Shown here: in pieces, positions 34,851 through 46,010 of the stretch
Position numbering within the stretch: the stretch's first letter is position 1
Layout of the letters: every line of letters begins with the position of its first letter
DNA from: Tetradesmus obliquus
Lineage: Eukaryota > Chlorophyta > Chlorophyceae > Sphaeropleales > Scenedesmaceae
Reading direction: 5' to 3'
NCBI GenBank assembly: GCA_030272155.1
Contig: CP126198.1
Location: 3,968,001 to 4,032,000, forward strand
Length of the DNA stretch: 64,000 nt
Made by a program: the position numbers and the translations under genes
The notes under the pieces: model-generated
The model's input: only the letters and a program-made list of their open reading frames with translations
Databases searched by the model: none
Told to the model about the DNA's origin: nothing

Positions 34851-35647
34851 GCACCTTCATGAACTGCCTGGCGTCCTGTGCTGTCTGGAACAGCAGCCAC
34901 ACCAGCAGCAGCACATAAAGCACGGCAGCACCATGCACCAGCCTCCACAGCGCTGGGTGGGGCCGCACCATGCTGGTGCGGGGGCCCTGCACCACCGAGT
35001 AGCCTGGCGGCAGCAGCAGCAGCCGCAGCAGCAGCGTGTGCAATGCCTGTTGTACAGCGAGACTCTTGTAAGTAGCGACAAGCATGTGCAGCCTAGCTGG
35101 GCATTGCATGGAGGTGTCTGCATTGTGCATGTTCAAGTGGACTTGTGTTCACATGTTGACACTCTTCTGTTCACATGCACTGTTCACCAACACCCGACTA
35201 AGCCAACCAAAAATGTGTAATTGCCTGCATGTGCTGCACTGCGACAGCTGCAGTAGTGTTGTGCTGCCACTTACCAAGGAACACCAGCACTGCCGCCCAC
35301 AGGCCAGCAGCAGCATTGTGCTCGCTGCTGCCTGCTGCTGAGGCTGAAGCCTTCCAGCCCAGTACATCACCATAATAAGCCAGCAAGGCAAGCCCTGTAG
35401 CATAGTATCGTGCACATTGGCAGAGTTTGGTGTTTGAAAGTTCATGCTGCCTATGGCAGCAGTACTGCTACTGCTGCTGCAATCCATGGTACTGCTTACC
35501 TGCGAGCAGGGCTGAGACGGTGTACGGAGCGTACAGGAACGCTGTGCATGGATCTAGTTTCTCGAAAGCTTCACGCCTGTGATTGTGATTTAACCGAATC
35601 ACTACTTTCCCACCATGCTGTTGCTGCCGTTCGGCAGCAGTCACCAT
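31422..35647 (-). CDS. Phosphatidylserine synthase, base-exchange type
   Basis: Integral endomembrane enzyme (PSS1 family) that exchanges serine for the head group of an existing phospholipid. Nine exons give 473 aa: 35500-35647, 35275-35394, 34855-35003, 34196-34426, 33686-33758, 33227-33291, 32755-32854, 32098-32387, 31422-31667. Family motifs in order: [13 protein letters not shown] (about 100-112), [71 protein letters not shown] (the active-site region of the family), [50 protein letters not shown]. Several hydrophobic membrane segments are visible. A polyQ stretch near the C terminus is extra. Exon 7 ([13 protein letters not shown] to DWSIAS) is the least conserved part, but its phase fits. 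Higher plants have proteins of about 425 aa. Confidence 0.92.
31792..31913 (-). repeat. Upstream copy of the phosphatidylserine synthase exon 9 acceptor edge
   Basis: Near-perfect copy of the first about 115 bases of exon 9 ([20 protein letters not shown]) with an intact GCTGCAG acceptor, in intron 8. After WAVAV the copy runs into unrelated sequence (GTATAC), which could act as a donor. Confidence 0.88.
32545..32585 (-). repeat. Copy of the phosphatidylserine synthase exon 7 donor edge
   Basis: Copy of [11 protein letters not shown] with GTGCGT in place of GTGAGT as donor, 210 bp from the genuine edge at 32755. Confidence 0.8.
33137..33163 (-). repeat. Short copy of the phosphatidylserine synthase exon 6 donor edge
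   Basis: About 25 bases of KYKNYN repeated in intron 6, about 90 bp from the genuine donor edge at 33227. Confidence 0.6.
33433..33610 (-). repeat. Copies of the phosphatidylserine synthase exon 5 donor edge
   Basis: At least three copies of ALCNSLG with the donor side, at 33479, 33527 and 33590, plus a decayed one near 33433. The genuine edge is at 33686. The 33527 and 33590 copies keep the GTGAGC donor; the 33479 copy has lost it. Confidence 0.8.
34515..34594 (-). repeat. Copy of the phosphatidylserine synthase exon 4 acceptor edge
   Basis: About 78 bases ([20 protein letters not shown]) with a CCGCAG acceptor, 168 bp upstream of the genuine exon 4 start at 34426. Confidence 0.88.
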
Positions 35648-36482
35648 GATCGATGCACCAGCATCGATCCGGCTGTGTTTCTGAAAATGATGTCAATGAG
35701 AATCGTGGAGACGAGCGACCGGCAACGGCATGGTGCTACAACTGGCGTTCTCAGAAAGCAACCAGGGCTTTGTGACAGCTGGGAATCTGAGATGGCATTT
35801 GAGGGCGCTGCAGCATCAAAGCGAGCGATAGCCCCTCAAGCAAAGCGACGAAGATGTTTCCTCTGCCAAATTCGATCCAGGTGCCATTGTTGCTGTGGCA
35901 GATGACACCACCAACTCAAGAAGTCAAGCACTAGTAGTGTTGCCCTCACCAGGCCTTCACCATGCTCAGCTGGTGAATCGGGTTACATTGTCAAGCTTAG
36001 ATGGTAGAACCTCCACAAACAGTGCAAATGTATCATCATCTCTTAATGCATGCATGCCATCATGACAGCTACATGTGCATGAGCTTCACAGACCAGGTGC
36101 AGACACTAGAGGTGTGCTGCTACTGCTGACACCCATCAACTGCCGCTGCTGCTCTCACACGCTGCTGCCTGCGATAACTCCAGTGGGATGAGCTGCTACT
36201 CCAGCTGCACTAACACCATCTGCTGCACCCACTGTTGCTTCAGCAGCTTCCTGCCTGCTGTCCGGAGTTCCAAGCAGCTCGGTAATCAACATACACGCAG
36301 CGCTGCGGCTGCAGCTGCTGCTGAACTTTGGTCACTGGCCTGGCAGCAGTCTCACGGCCCCCACACAACAAGCACAGGTTGCTGCTGCTAGCAGCTAGCT
36401 GCTAGCAGCTAGCTGCTCCCACTGCTGCTCCAGCTGCCGTACTTCTGCCTTGATCCTGGCCGCTGCTGCAGCCGGTGTAGCT
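35648..36482. other. Intergenic, phosphatidylserine synthase promoter side
   Basis: Lies between the phosphatidylserine synthase start and the stop of the next gene. No conserved frame. A run of overlapping CTAGCAG/CTGCTAG palindromes lies at about 36380-36418, just after the neighbouring gene's stop. Confidence 0.4.
35983..35987 (-). terminator. Candidate TGTAA poly(A) signal for the complex I gene
   Basis: TGTAA on the minus strand, about 500 bases after the stop at 36483. Inferred. Confidence 0.35.
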
Positions 36483-36736
36483 TCATGCGCCGTTGTCCTT
36501 GGCCTGCAGGATTGCGAACTCGTTCCTCATCATGACAGCGTCGTAATACCTGCAGGCGGCAGCAGTGGCAGTAGCAGCAGCAGCAGGTGTGGTCAGACAC
36601 ATGGACTCTGCTATAACAGTCCCCTCAGATGTACAGCATGCTCAGTGTTTGCATCTGTCCGCCAGCTCCTGCTGCTTGCCTGGTCTCCAACCTTACAGCA
36701 AAATAAAGGCCTCATCAACCACATGCACATTCAACA

Positions 36737-36771
<35 letters not shown>

Positions 36772-38800
36772 GAAACATGGGACTTCGACTGGTTTGACCC
36801 GCACCTGTCCGGGTGCTTGCCCATGGCTGTGAACTTGTCAGCCATCTCCTGCTGCAGCGAGGAGTCGGCAGCATACGCCGCAAACTTCTCATCTTCTTCG
36901 GCCAGCTCTGCCAGGGCGTGGGGCCGCGCCCAGGCCTGCAGGCTGTTGTCGGGGCCGTACAGAGTCAGCCAGGCGGTGAGGCCAGCAATGCCAAACCCGG
37001 TGTAGCTGCAAGGGACAGGAGAGAAGGGAGGAGTGCAGGGATGGGGGCAGGGAAACACGAGGGTCAGTGGTCAGCCAGACAGTGAGGCCAGCAATGCCAA
37101 ACCCGGTGTAGCTGCGGGTGCAAGTCCAGCGCAGCAGCACAGGCGCGTGATTATCACAGGAGAAGTGCAATGGGGACTACAGCAGGATGAGTGCAGTGGT
37201 GAGCCAGGCGGTGAGGCCAGCAATGCCAAACCCGGTGTAGCTGCGACAGAGAAGAGTGTAGTGCAGAAACACAGGAGGCTCAGGAACACACCAGGCTTGT
37301 TGATAAAAGGGCCAGTGCAATGCAGGATAGCAGCAGGCTCAGTGGTGAGCCAGGCGGTGAGGCCAGCAATGCCAAAGCCGGTGTAGCTGCAGGAGACGAG
37401 GATTGCAGGGAGGGGAGCTGAAGCAGAGCAGGAGGCTGAGTGGTGAGCCAGGCAGTGAGGCTAGCAATGCCAAAGCCGGTGTAGCTGCGAAACACATTGA
37501 GGATTGCAGGGAGGGGGAGGTCAAGCAGAGCAGGAGGGTGAGTTTGAGACAGGCAGTGAGCCCAGCAATGCCAAACCCAGTGTAGCTGCGAGACGAGAGG
37601 ATTGCAGGGAGGGAGGGTTAGTGGTCAGGCCGGCAGTGAGGCCGGCTATGCTAAAGCCCGTGTGCTTGCAAAAGAGAAGCATGCATGGAGGGGTGCAAGG
37701 CCGTACAGTGTGAGCCAGGCAGTGAGGCCAGCAATACCAACCCCGGTGTAGCTGCAAACAGAAAAAGTGCAGCGCAGGAACACAGGAGGTTTAGCGGTCA
37801 GTGCAGGAGCGCAGGAGGCTTGTTGACGAAAGGGCAAGTGCAATGCAGGCACACAGCAGGCTGAGTGGTGAGCCAGGCAGTGAGGCCAGTAATGCCAAAG
37901 CCAGTGTTGCTGCAGGAGACGAGCGGTGCAGGGAGGTGCAGCAGAATAGGAGGGTAAGTGGTTAGCCAGGCGCTGAGGCTAAATATGCTGAAGCTGGTGT
38001 AGCTGCGGGGTAGAGGAGTGGGAATACTGGTGGTTCATGAAAGCAGCACACAGGGAGGAGTGCAGGACGCAACAGAGTATACAGTGATCAGCCACGCCTG
38101 TGAGAGCATGGGTGGTACAGAGATGCGTGAAGACAAGTGACCACAGAGCAGTTCCACAGCAGTTGCAAAGCACTGGCTCTGGAGCATCAACAGGTTAAGG
38201 TGTGTTGCTGCCTCTACCAAGTGCTGCAGTGTTGCCGAGGTGGCAACACCGCAGCACCGTGATGGGCGTTGCTACCTGGTTGCTACTGCTAACAGTGGCG
38301 TGCTGCACCTGCGTCCTGCTTCTGCATCAACTACTGGCGTGCTGCACCCTGCAACCACCTGCCCTATGCGCAAGTATAACACAGCTTGCACATACTGATG
38401 ATGAGCAGCCACTGCCGCTGCAGCTGGTGTTGCAGCGCTTCCCACCAACGGCGTATGTGCCACTCAAGCTTGCAGACAGCTCAAGCGTCGCACAAGCCAA
38501 CTGGAACAATACACACAGAGCTCCTTCAGCTGTTCTCGTTGCTGCAATGGGACAGACAGAAGGCACAGTGCGCTTGGCCAGTCCTGCTGCTGCTGCTGCC
38601 CCAGGCACTCACAAGATCAGCTCCCAGCTCTCCCATTTCCGCTTCTGCCCTGGTGGAGGCGGGGTCTCGCCGAAGATGTAGCCATTCCTGCCGGTTTGTG
38701 TGCCCTCTGCCCAGAACGAGCCCCCGGGCCAGCCATGCCCTCCTCGCTGTATGTTGTTCCGCAGGAGCTGCGCGCCAGCACGCCTCAGCACTGCTGCCAT
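36483..38800 (-). CDS. Probable mitochondrial complex I subunit ESSS (NDUFB11-like)
   Basis: Three exons give 151 aa: 38613-38800, 36805-37005, 36483-36549, all phase-consistent. The leader (MAAVLRRAGAQLLRNNIQRG) looks mitochondrial. GYIFGETPPPPGQKRKWESW matches the plant ESSS signature of the type FxPPPPGESRKWEDWE. It is followed by one membrane segment (YTGFGIAGLTAWLTLYG) and SLQAWARPHALAEL, which parallels the plant IETWAHQKALERL. The ending YYDAVMMRNEFAILQAKDNG has no counterpart I recall. ESSS is an accessory membrane-arm subunit of NADH:ubiquinone oxidoreductase. The assignment rests on remembered plant sequences. Intron 1 (37006-38612) is mostly made of nine decoy copies of the exon 2 start. 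Confidence 0.75.
37063..38010 (-). repeat. Nine tandem copies of the ESSS exon 2 acceptor edge
   Basis: Copies of YTGFGIAGLTAWLT with the preceding GCAG acceptor have exon starts at 37111, 37240, 37386, 37484, 37585, 37664, 37751, 37909 and 38002. The genuine exon starts at 37005. Spacing varies from 79 to 158 bp. The duplicated block is about 45 bases of exon plus adjoining intron. The 37664 copy has a weakened acceptor; most of the others keep GCAG. Confidence 0.92.
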
Positions 38801-41800
38801 GATCTAGAAGTGTACTGTAGTGGTTTCAGCAGAGTACACTCTGAATCACTGCAGCATGCTAGACGGTGCAGGGCAGCACAGACACGCAAACTCGATCGAT
38901 TGTCAAACTAGTGTTTATAGCGAAGAACGATATTTGTTTCTCTGTTACTGCACAATGCAGGCTGTGAAGCACATGATCAGCTCAGCTGCACGTAATAACA
39001 CACCGAGCCCTAGAGCAGTGATCTGTTGCGCTTCAACGTCCCTTTTCGTGTTGCAGCGCTTGCCAAATCCCGACTTGAGTCAACAAATCCGTTGTACACC
39101 CGCTGTAGCTTCCCTTGATCCTTCTGTAGGGGATGGTGGCTGTCGCGATCAGGCCTCACAGCTGTACATGTACAGCTGCCAAGATACAGTGGCAGTAGTG
39201 GCGCCCTGTTGCACGTGACCTCCGGACGCAAATAGCATCTTAAAGAATTTCAGGGAAGACAGTACATCATAGCATGTAGGTCGGAGTCTTGATTCAAAAT
39301 CTGTTACACAGAAGGGAGCAGACACCAAGTCCCAATTCTGCAGCCCTCTGAAGAGCATCACTGCATGATGCACTTGCAGGGCATCACTGCATGATGCACT
39401 TGCAAACCATGTCATTCGCCAGGTTGCGTGCTCCACTTCATCACTGCGCTTATTCATCCTCTGCCATATATGAAACTGCTTGCCTGCAGTGCAGAGCAAA
39501 GCATCAAACAACAGAGCTGCTAGTAGTACACACCAGGATCTCCCTTTGATACACACACAAGCCCCTGCCCCGTAAGCCTGATCGCACCCAGACAGACACC
39601 CCCATTGTACAAGGACGCTGGCCATTGTATCCCATCCACCCAGCCACCACTCATCCTCTGAACCACCACACAAAACCGGATGCACTGCTGCACCCTGAAA
39701 GTCCAGCGACCGACCGCATACATCACACGACATGCGTCCTGAAATAGCGCCGGCGCGAGCCTGCTGCAGCCTGCACCCAAAACGGCCTGGCGGGTGGCAG
39801 CACCCACCACAAAATGACGCACGCACCACGGCCAAGAAAAGGCTTTGGGGCGGCGAGGCATCAGCATTGCAATCCAACACCATATGTCACTGTCTACTCC
39901 CTTCGCAGAGAGCCACACAGAAAGCTGCTTCAGCACGTGGTGGAGCGCACAGCATGTGGCGCCCACAAAAACGGGCCCCCTTGGAAAACGGGCGCCCATA
40001 GCAAAGTAATAGTGGAGAAGTAGTAGAGAAGTACGAGAGAAGAAGAACAGTACATCACCAGCACGCAAAACACAAGTCATGCCACTCACACATATATATC
40101 ACTCTCTCCAACTCGGCGCGGCGCGGGCCCTGCACACAACGCTGTGCAGAAAGGCGCCCCGCGCCACACAAAACAGCAGATGCGCATGCTCAACCATCAC
40201 CCTCGAGCAGAGTCCTGCATGCAGCAGTGCCACAACTGGCCGCCCAATACTGGCGGCTGCGGGGTGCCTGCAGCCTGCTTGCTGTGCAAGTGCTGCAGCC
40301 TGACCGCCTGATGTGGCTGCTGCTGCTGCTGAGGCTGCCATGCAGAAAGATGACGCCGGGTGTGCATCCCTGCGCAAGGCATGCAGGCATGTGCAGCAAG
40401 AAAAGGTGGGGTTGCGCGGGCTCCCTGGGCCGCCTGCTGTCCCTGCCGTCCATGTTATTACGTTAATAACACATGTTATACCGCCATATTTCCAGGGGCG
40501 GCCGCAAGGGAGCGCCGCGAGTCAAAAACCCCGCCTGGCCAGCACGTTGTGCCGGGCGCAGGCTGCTACGAAAATCAGCGACGCACAGCGGAATGTGTCG
40601 CATACAAGTGAAAACCCCAACCTGCGCTGCAACTACAAGTGCAGCTGCAGAGATGGCTGAACATGCACCCACACTCACACACCCCGCGAGACAGGGCAGC
40701 AGCGCAACACACAGATCAGAGGCTATGCCATGGAGTCAGACCAGGGACGATTGCACGCATACAGGCTGCCTGCTTCAAGCCAAAATCGGCATGCTGTTGC
40801 TGCTGCTGCTGCCGCTAGCATGCTGCACAGAAAGTACAATGAGCAACAATGCAGCTGCTGCTGAGCACCCAGAGTGTTGCGGCACCAGGTGGAAAGAATT
40901 GTGGATGCTGTAGCGGTACGTCAGTCAGGTGTGCACATCGTCAGGCCTGGGCCACACATTCACCCGCACTGCAACACACGCACACAGTCACACGGGTCCC
41001 ATACAGCTCCATCATAGAACCACCGCCGCAACCAGAAACAGAAGCAGCACACACTCCACAACACACAGGCCTGCATCACCGCCCTCCAATCCTGCCTCAC
41101 AGCTGGCACAAGCGTGGCAAATCAGCCCAAGTAGAGCTGCCCAAGGGCCAAAGACACATATGCATACAAGGAGACACCTGGACGGGGCATGGTGCCCTGG
41201 TATAGCACCCACTCTTTCTGCAATGCAGGCTAGCGGTTGGTCACTCCGCTTCGCCACTGCGCCGGAGGCAGCTGCATGCATTCATTGCGCGCCAAAACAA
41301 ACCAACACCACAGAGCGCGCACGATCCATTCACTGCATTCACTGCAAGTAATGCTGCTGCCCTTTACTGCTTCTTCTGCCATTCTGCACTTTGCAAAAGC
41401 ACAATACCACACTGCAGCAGCCTGCCTGTGCCCTCACACAAGCATCGCACCGCACAAGACGCATGCATTGTGTCTGCAGGGGAACAAAAAGGCGGGAAAA
41501 CTTCGCTGTGCGTGCAACATAGTGCTGCAGGAGCTGCACAGGCTGACAATCATGTCAACACAGCCGATGGTGCTTGCACCTGCTGCTGCTTTGCGCCCAA
41601 ATAACACAAGCATACACAGCGGCTGCTGCCTCGCACTGTACTGCTCTGTGCGCGCGCGTTTTGCACTGCACGCTGCTGCAATAAGCGGGCACTGTGCTGC
41701 CCGAGCTGCGACCAGCGCATGCAGGCAACACACACAAAGCTCCTCGACAAGGCACCACAGGGTGGCTACCAGCTGCACAAGCAGATCAATGGGCCTGCGC

Positions 41801-44198
41801 GCTGCCAGAATGAGAAACGCCAGAGGACCCCCTCTGCACAACACAGCCGGAGGCACGGCGCCCCAGAAAAAAAACAGACAAGTGAGGATGTGTATGCATG
41901 CAGAAGATAGATACGTATAGATAGATTGAGGCAGGCGGCGCCTGCTGCTGCAACTGTGCCCCGCTCGGGGCGACTGTGCACCGGCTGGCTTCATTTTGTG
42001 CAGATGTATTGACAACAAGTGCAGCTAACAGCTACCACGCAGCACGCCTGTGACAGGCTGCCGTGCGCACAGCACGCATGCAAATGCTGGCGGCTCAACG
42101 TCTGCGGAATTCCTCACGACGAGCGCCTTACCCAGGCCGCAACCTTGGCGCACTGCGCACTGCTGCTGCTGCCCCAAGAACAAGTGCTGCTGTGGTGACC
42201 AGCGCATGCTCCACCTGGGAAGCACGGCTGCACTGTTGCCAAAACAAAACCCTTTCTGACTCGAAGCAAGGCCAGCGGGCGGGCGCTGTGTGTGATGCGG
42301 TGAAAACTGGGCCACCCTCAAAGAGGTGGCAATTGGCACGCCCTGTAATGCGGACATCCTGCCCATAATGCATCCGCCCACCCGCTGGCACGTAGCTTAG
42401 CTTAGCGCGGCACACCAATCAAGGCAAGAAAACCGGGAGGAGGGCTCGCACACATGCACGCAAGCACGTGTGCGTACATTGCACACACACATACACAGCC
42501 GATGTACTCGCTCACACTGGTGCGCACTCACAAGTCGCGCTGCTGTTGTGTCCGCGCACCAACAAGCAGAGTCCACACGTGCCCTCCTCCCCAACACAGT
42601 GGCAGACGACACACGAAAGACAGGCAGACAAGACAGACAGACACGCAGAGAGACAGGCAGAGCAGTCAACGCGCTAACAAGTGTGTTCTGTGATCAGCTG
42701 CAGGCAGGGCGGCCCAGCCCAAGAAAAACCCGTGCAGAGTTGCCATTGCTGCAACACTGCTGAGGCAGGGGGCTGGCCGTGCTGTGCTGATGCCCCAAAA
42801 GGGAGTGTTCCTGTGCGGTGCTGCGCCGCGACGCGCACGCAGCCCGAAAACTGCAAAACAGCTGTCAAAAAACAGGCGAAACAGCATATGAAAATCGCCC
42901 CTTCTGCAGAGTAAAGAGGCGGCCCACACACGCCGTGCTCTCTGTGCACTCCCCAACCACTAACAGCGGTCACGCAAGCACAAAAAGGTCACCAGCCGCA
43001 GGCTGGGGCTGCCCAGGCAGATGAAGATGAGGACATATATATGGGGAGGCCAGCCCTGGCACAAAAAGGGCTGCGCGATCCCGGCAACAATGCAGCCTAG
43101 GCTAGGTGCATCGGCCTGCCGGCACCATCGCAAGTTATCAGGCAGGCACACATGCACACAAGCACGCCAAGACACACTGAGCGCTAGGTAGCTGTGTACA
43201 GCGGCACCACTCAGCCACGCCCTGGCGCCGCCACACACCCTACAGCAGCCCATGTGGGACACGCGGCGGGCATGGCAGAGCGATGCCGACAAAATTGGTG
43301 TTGATATGCTTCTGGTATGGGCAAAGAATGATCCTGCTCCAGGATGCTCGCCATGTGCTGCGCAAGCAGCAGCAGCAGCAGCAGCGCCCTTGCCACCACA
43401 TGGCCATGCCATGCCATATGCCAGGATATGCCAGACGCGCCTGCATATGTGGCCACTCGTGCGCGCCTATGCGCCGATGCACCCCGACAGCACGAGTCCC
43501 GGCGCCCTCCAGGCAGAGAGGCCTTGCACGCAATACACAGAATACATACAGCCAGCGCCAGCTGTGCTGCGCCACCCAGACCAGTACACAACAGCACCCG
43601 TGCGCGCAACAACACCACGCTGCCACAGAGCGTGCAAAGCACACACACCTCGCACCACAGCGGCACGCATGAGCTTGCGCGCTGCGCGTGCCGCTTGATT
43701 CTGGTTGCACTCAGCATACAAAATGGGGCGGATGAAGCCAAAATCGTAGGCAGCCCTTGACTGGGCTCACCATACACTAACCAGAAACCATGCATGCACC
43801 CCTCGCCAGCGGGTGACCCACCCCAGCCAGCCACACCTGCTGTGTACAAAATCAAGTGGAGCAACAGAGCAGCTGTTGCACAACGCAGCAAGCAAGACCG
43901 GGGCAGCTGCAGGGCTTGCAGGAATGCCGGCAAGGCGCCTGCGCTGCTGCTGGTCCCGCTGTGCGCTGCACCTACGGCCTGCTCGCCTATACCACACCAC
44001 CAGGCAGAGCTACATCAGCAGCAGCTTGTTTGCCGCCAAACGCGCTATAATGACAACAGAAACATCCTCCTGCGCTGCAGCTGCTGCCAGCGCCCAAACC
44101 AGCCACGCCCTCCCACCACACATAGCCTTGAGGCCGCACCACCTCCCACTCTCAGCCTGCCGCACCACAGCAGCATGAGATCCACTGCGCAGTCGCGC
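38801..44198. other. 5.4-kb gap with no recognised gene
   Basis: Between the ESSS start and the RNA-binding-protein stop, both minus. Open frames reach 244 codons (minus, 39149-39883) and 240 codons (minus, 43211-43933), but none has a recognisable domain, and opposite-strand frames of similar length coexist. Short A-tracts in GC-rich surroundings recur, with CA-rich and GACA-rich stretches (for example 42590-42665). It may be a long 3' UTR, a lineage-specific gene, or decayed mobile DNA. Confidence 0.35.
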
Positions 44199-46010
44199 CT
44201 AAGAGATGAAGGAGAGGTCCAGCCCTGGAGGCACCACCTCGCCATTAGGCCGCACGATAGGCATGCCCTCACGCCCCATGCCCTGCATCATTGCAGGATG
44301 GGGCATGCCAGACATGTGCATGCCAGGCCGCATGCCACCGGGCCCCATACCCCCAGGGCCCATGCCGCCCGGCGCGCCACCCATCCCTGCCGCTGCTGCG
44401 GCGGCGGCTGCTGCTGCTGCCGCCATGCTGCACGGCACCGGCAGCTGGTGCGGCATCATGTGCTGCATCTGCTGCATCGCCATCTGCTGCTGCACCTGCT
44501 GCATGAACAGCTGCTGCTGGTGCAGCTGCAGCCCGTGCATGAGCCCCTGCTGCAGCTGCAGCGCGGCGGCCGCCGCCGCAGCCTGCTGCTGGTGCTGGTG
44601 CGCTGCAGACAGCCCCAGCAGCGCCGCTGCGGGCGTGGGCGGTGTGCCGATCATGCTCTTGGGTGAACACGCAGGAATGCTGCCGCTGCCATCCTCACTG
44701 CCAGAGCCATCTCCGGATGTGGGCTGGCGCTGGATCCTGTTTTTGAGATGCTCCAGCTTGCTGGGCAGCTTCTTGAGCCGCAGCGGCGTCACCTCAATGG
44801 TGCGGCCCTCCAGGCGGTAGCCGTTGGTTCCTGCAAGCGCCTTCTCCGCATCCTCGATGGTCTCGTAGATGACCACGCCGTGCCCGGCTGAGCGGCCGTC
44901 GCTGTGGTACTGGACCTGCAGCAGCAGGGGCAAAGCGCAGCAGGGGCAAGGTGTGCAGCAGGGCAAGGCAGGAATGTGAGGGACAGGCAAGCAGGAAGGT
45001 ATGTATGCCATACAGGAGGAAATGTCCGCAGTATATAAGAGAGCTGATGTCAACAGTGTGCGGCACGGGCTGCAGAACTAGCGTGCTGCTGCAAAAACAG
45101 CATTCTGGCGGCAGCTACTGCTTTGCACGCTGCTGCGGGCGCTGAGCCAACGCTCAACAGTTTGCCCTGCGCCATCACCAGCTGCTTCGCTGCGTGCAGC
45201 CATTCTATCATATCCTTGCCCCAGTGCTGCCAGCCTATCCTTCCCCTGTGCTGCTACTCCTGCCCCCGCTGCTGCTCCCGATGCTAATGCTGCTGCGCAC
45301 CTCGCACGCCAGCATCTTGCCAAACTTGCCGAACAGCGAGGTGAGGCGCGCCGTGGTGATGTGCTGGTGCAGCTTGCTGATAAACAGAGCGTTCACTTTG
45401 CAGGAAGCCTTCTTGTAGTCGGGGCTCGCCTTGGCTGCTGCTGCTGCCTGCGCCCACTGCGCTGTCACAAACGCCCTGAACGTGGGCGTGCACAGCGGCA
45501 CCACGTTCTGCGGCTTGCAGAACCGCACACGCAGTGCATCTGCTGCACCTGCCTGCTCTGGGAACCGTGGCTGCAGTACCCGCTTGGCCTGGCAAGCCCC
45601 TAGGTGGTCTGTGAACACAACATAGCAGTGCAGCTTGCGAGTGTAGTCCCCAGTGGACTCGTTCTTCACAGCCTCGGGCGCAGCCTGCGGCACCGTTTGC
45701 AGGATCGGACGCGAAATTCAGATCAAGGCAGGGTGCAACAATTGCTGAATGCCTGCAAGCCGATGGACTGCGGAAAGCGCGCCTGCGTGGAGCCCAAACA
45801 AGGCGGCAAGCGAAGGCCTTAAGCGTGCCTAAAGCACACCTTTGACAGATGAGGCTTGATACTGTCACGCTGGGTGCTCACCTCTGCGTACTGCACGCAG
45901 CCATAGGGCGCCATCAGCTGTGACAGCTCAGCTGCAGTCATGGTTGGCGGAAGGCCTTCGATGTGCAGTGACCTGAGCATTCCCATGGACTTGCTGCGCG
46001 TCAGGAACAT
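44199..46010 (-). CDS. Two-RRM RNA-binding protein, 5' end uncertain
   Basis: Three certain coding exons: 45882-46010 or longer, 45301-45684, 44199-44915. From the in-frame ATG at 46010 the product is 409 aa. RRM 1 has SLHIEGLPP as RNP2-like and KLHCYVVFTD as RNP1-like, and is interrupted by the intron between 45882 and 45684. RRM 2 has ALFISKLHQH, then HGVVIYETIEDAEKALAG, and is split by the intron at 45301/44915. The C-terminal 170 residues are rich in Gln, Met, Ala and Gly. The reading frame continues upstream of 46010 to a CTGCAG acceptor at about 46093, so an earlier first exon is likely. Candidates are a 13-base exon at 46635-46647 (MAPS) or an exon beginning MDSAAMQGAMPP near 46190. 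It probably acts in mRNA metabolism; no specific target can be inferred. Confidence 0.75.

Noticed and set aside
43211..43933. 240-codon minus frame as a gene
   Set aside because: Composition is Cys/Ala/Arg-rich and unlike the window's real exons, plus-strand frames of similar length overlap it, and no domain is visible.
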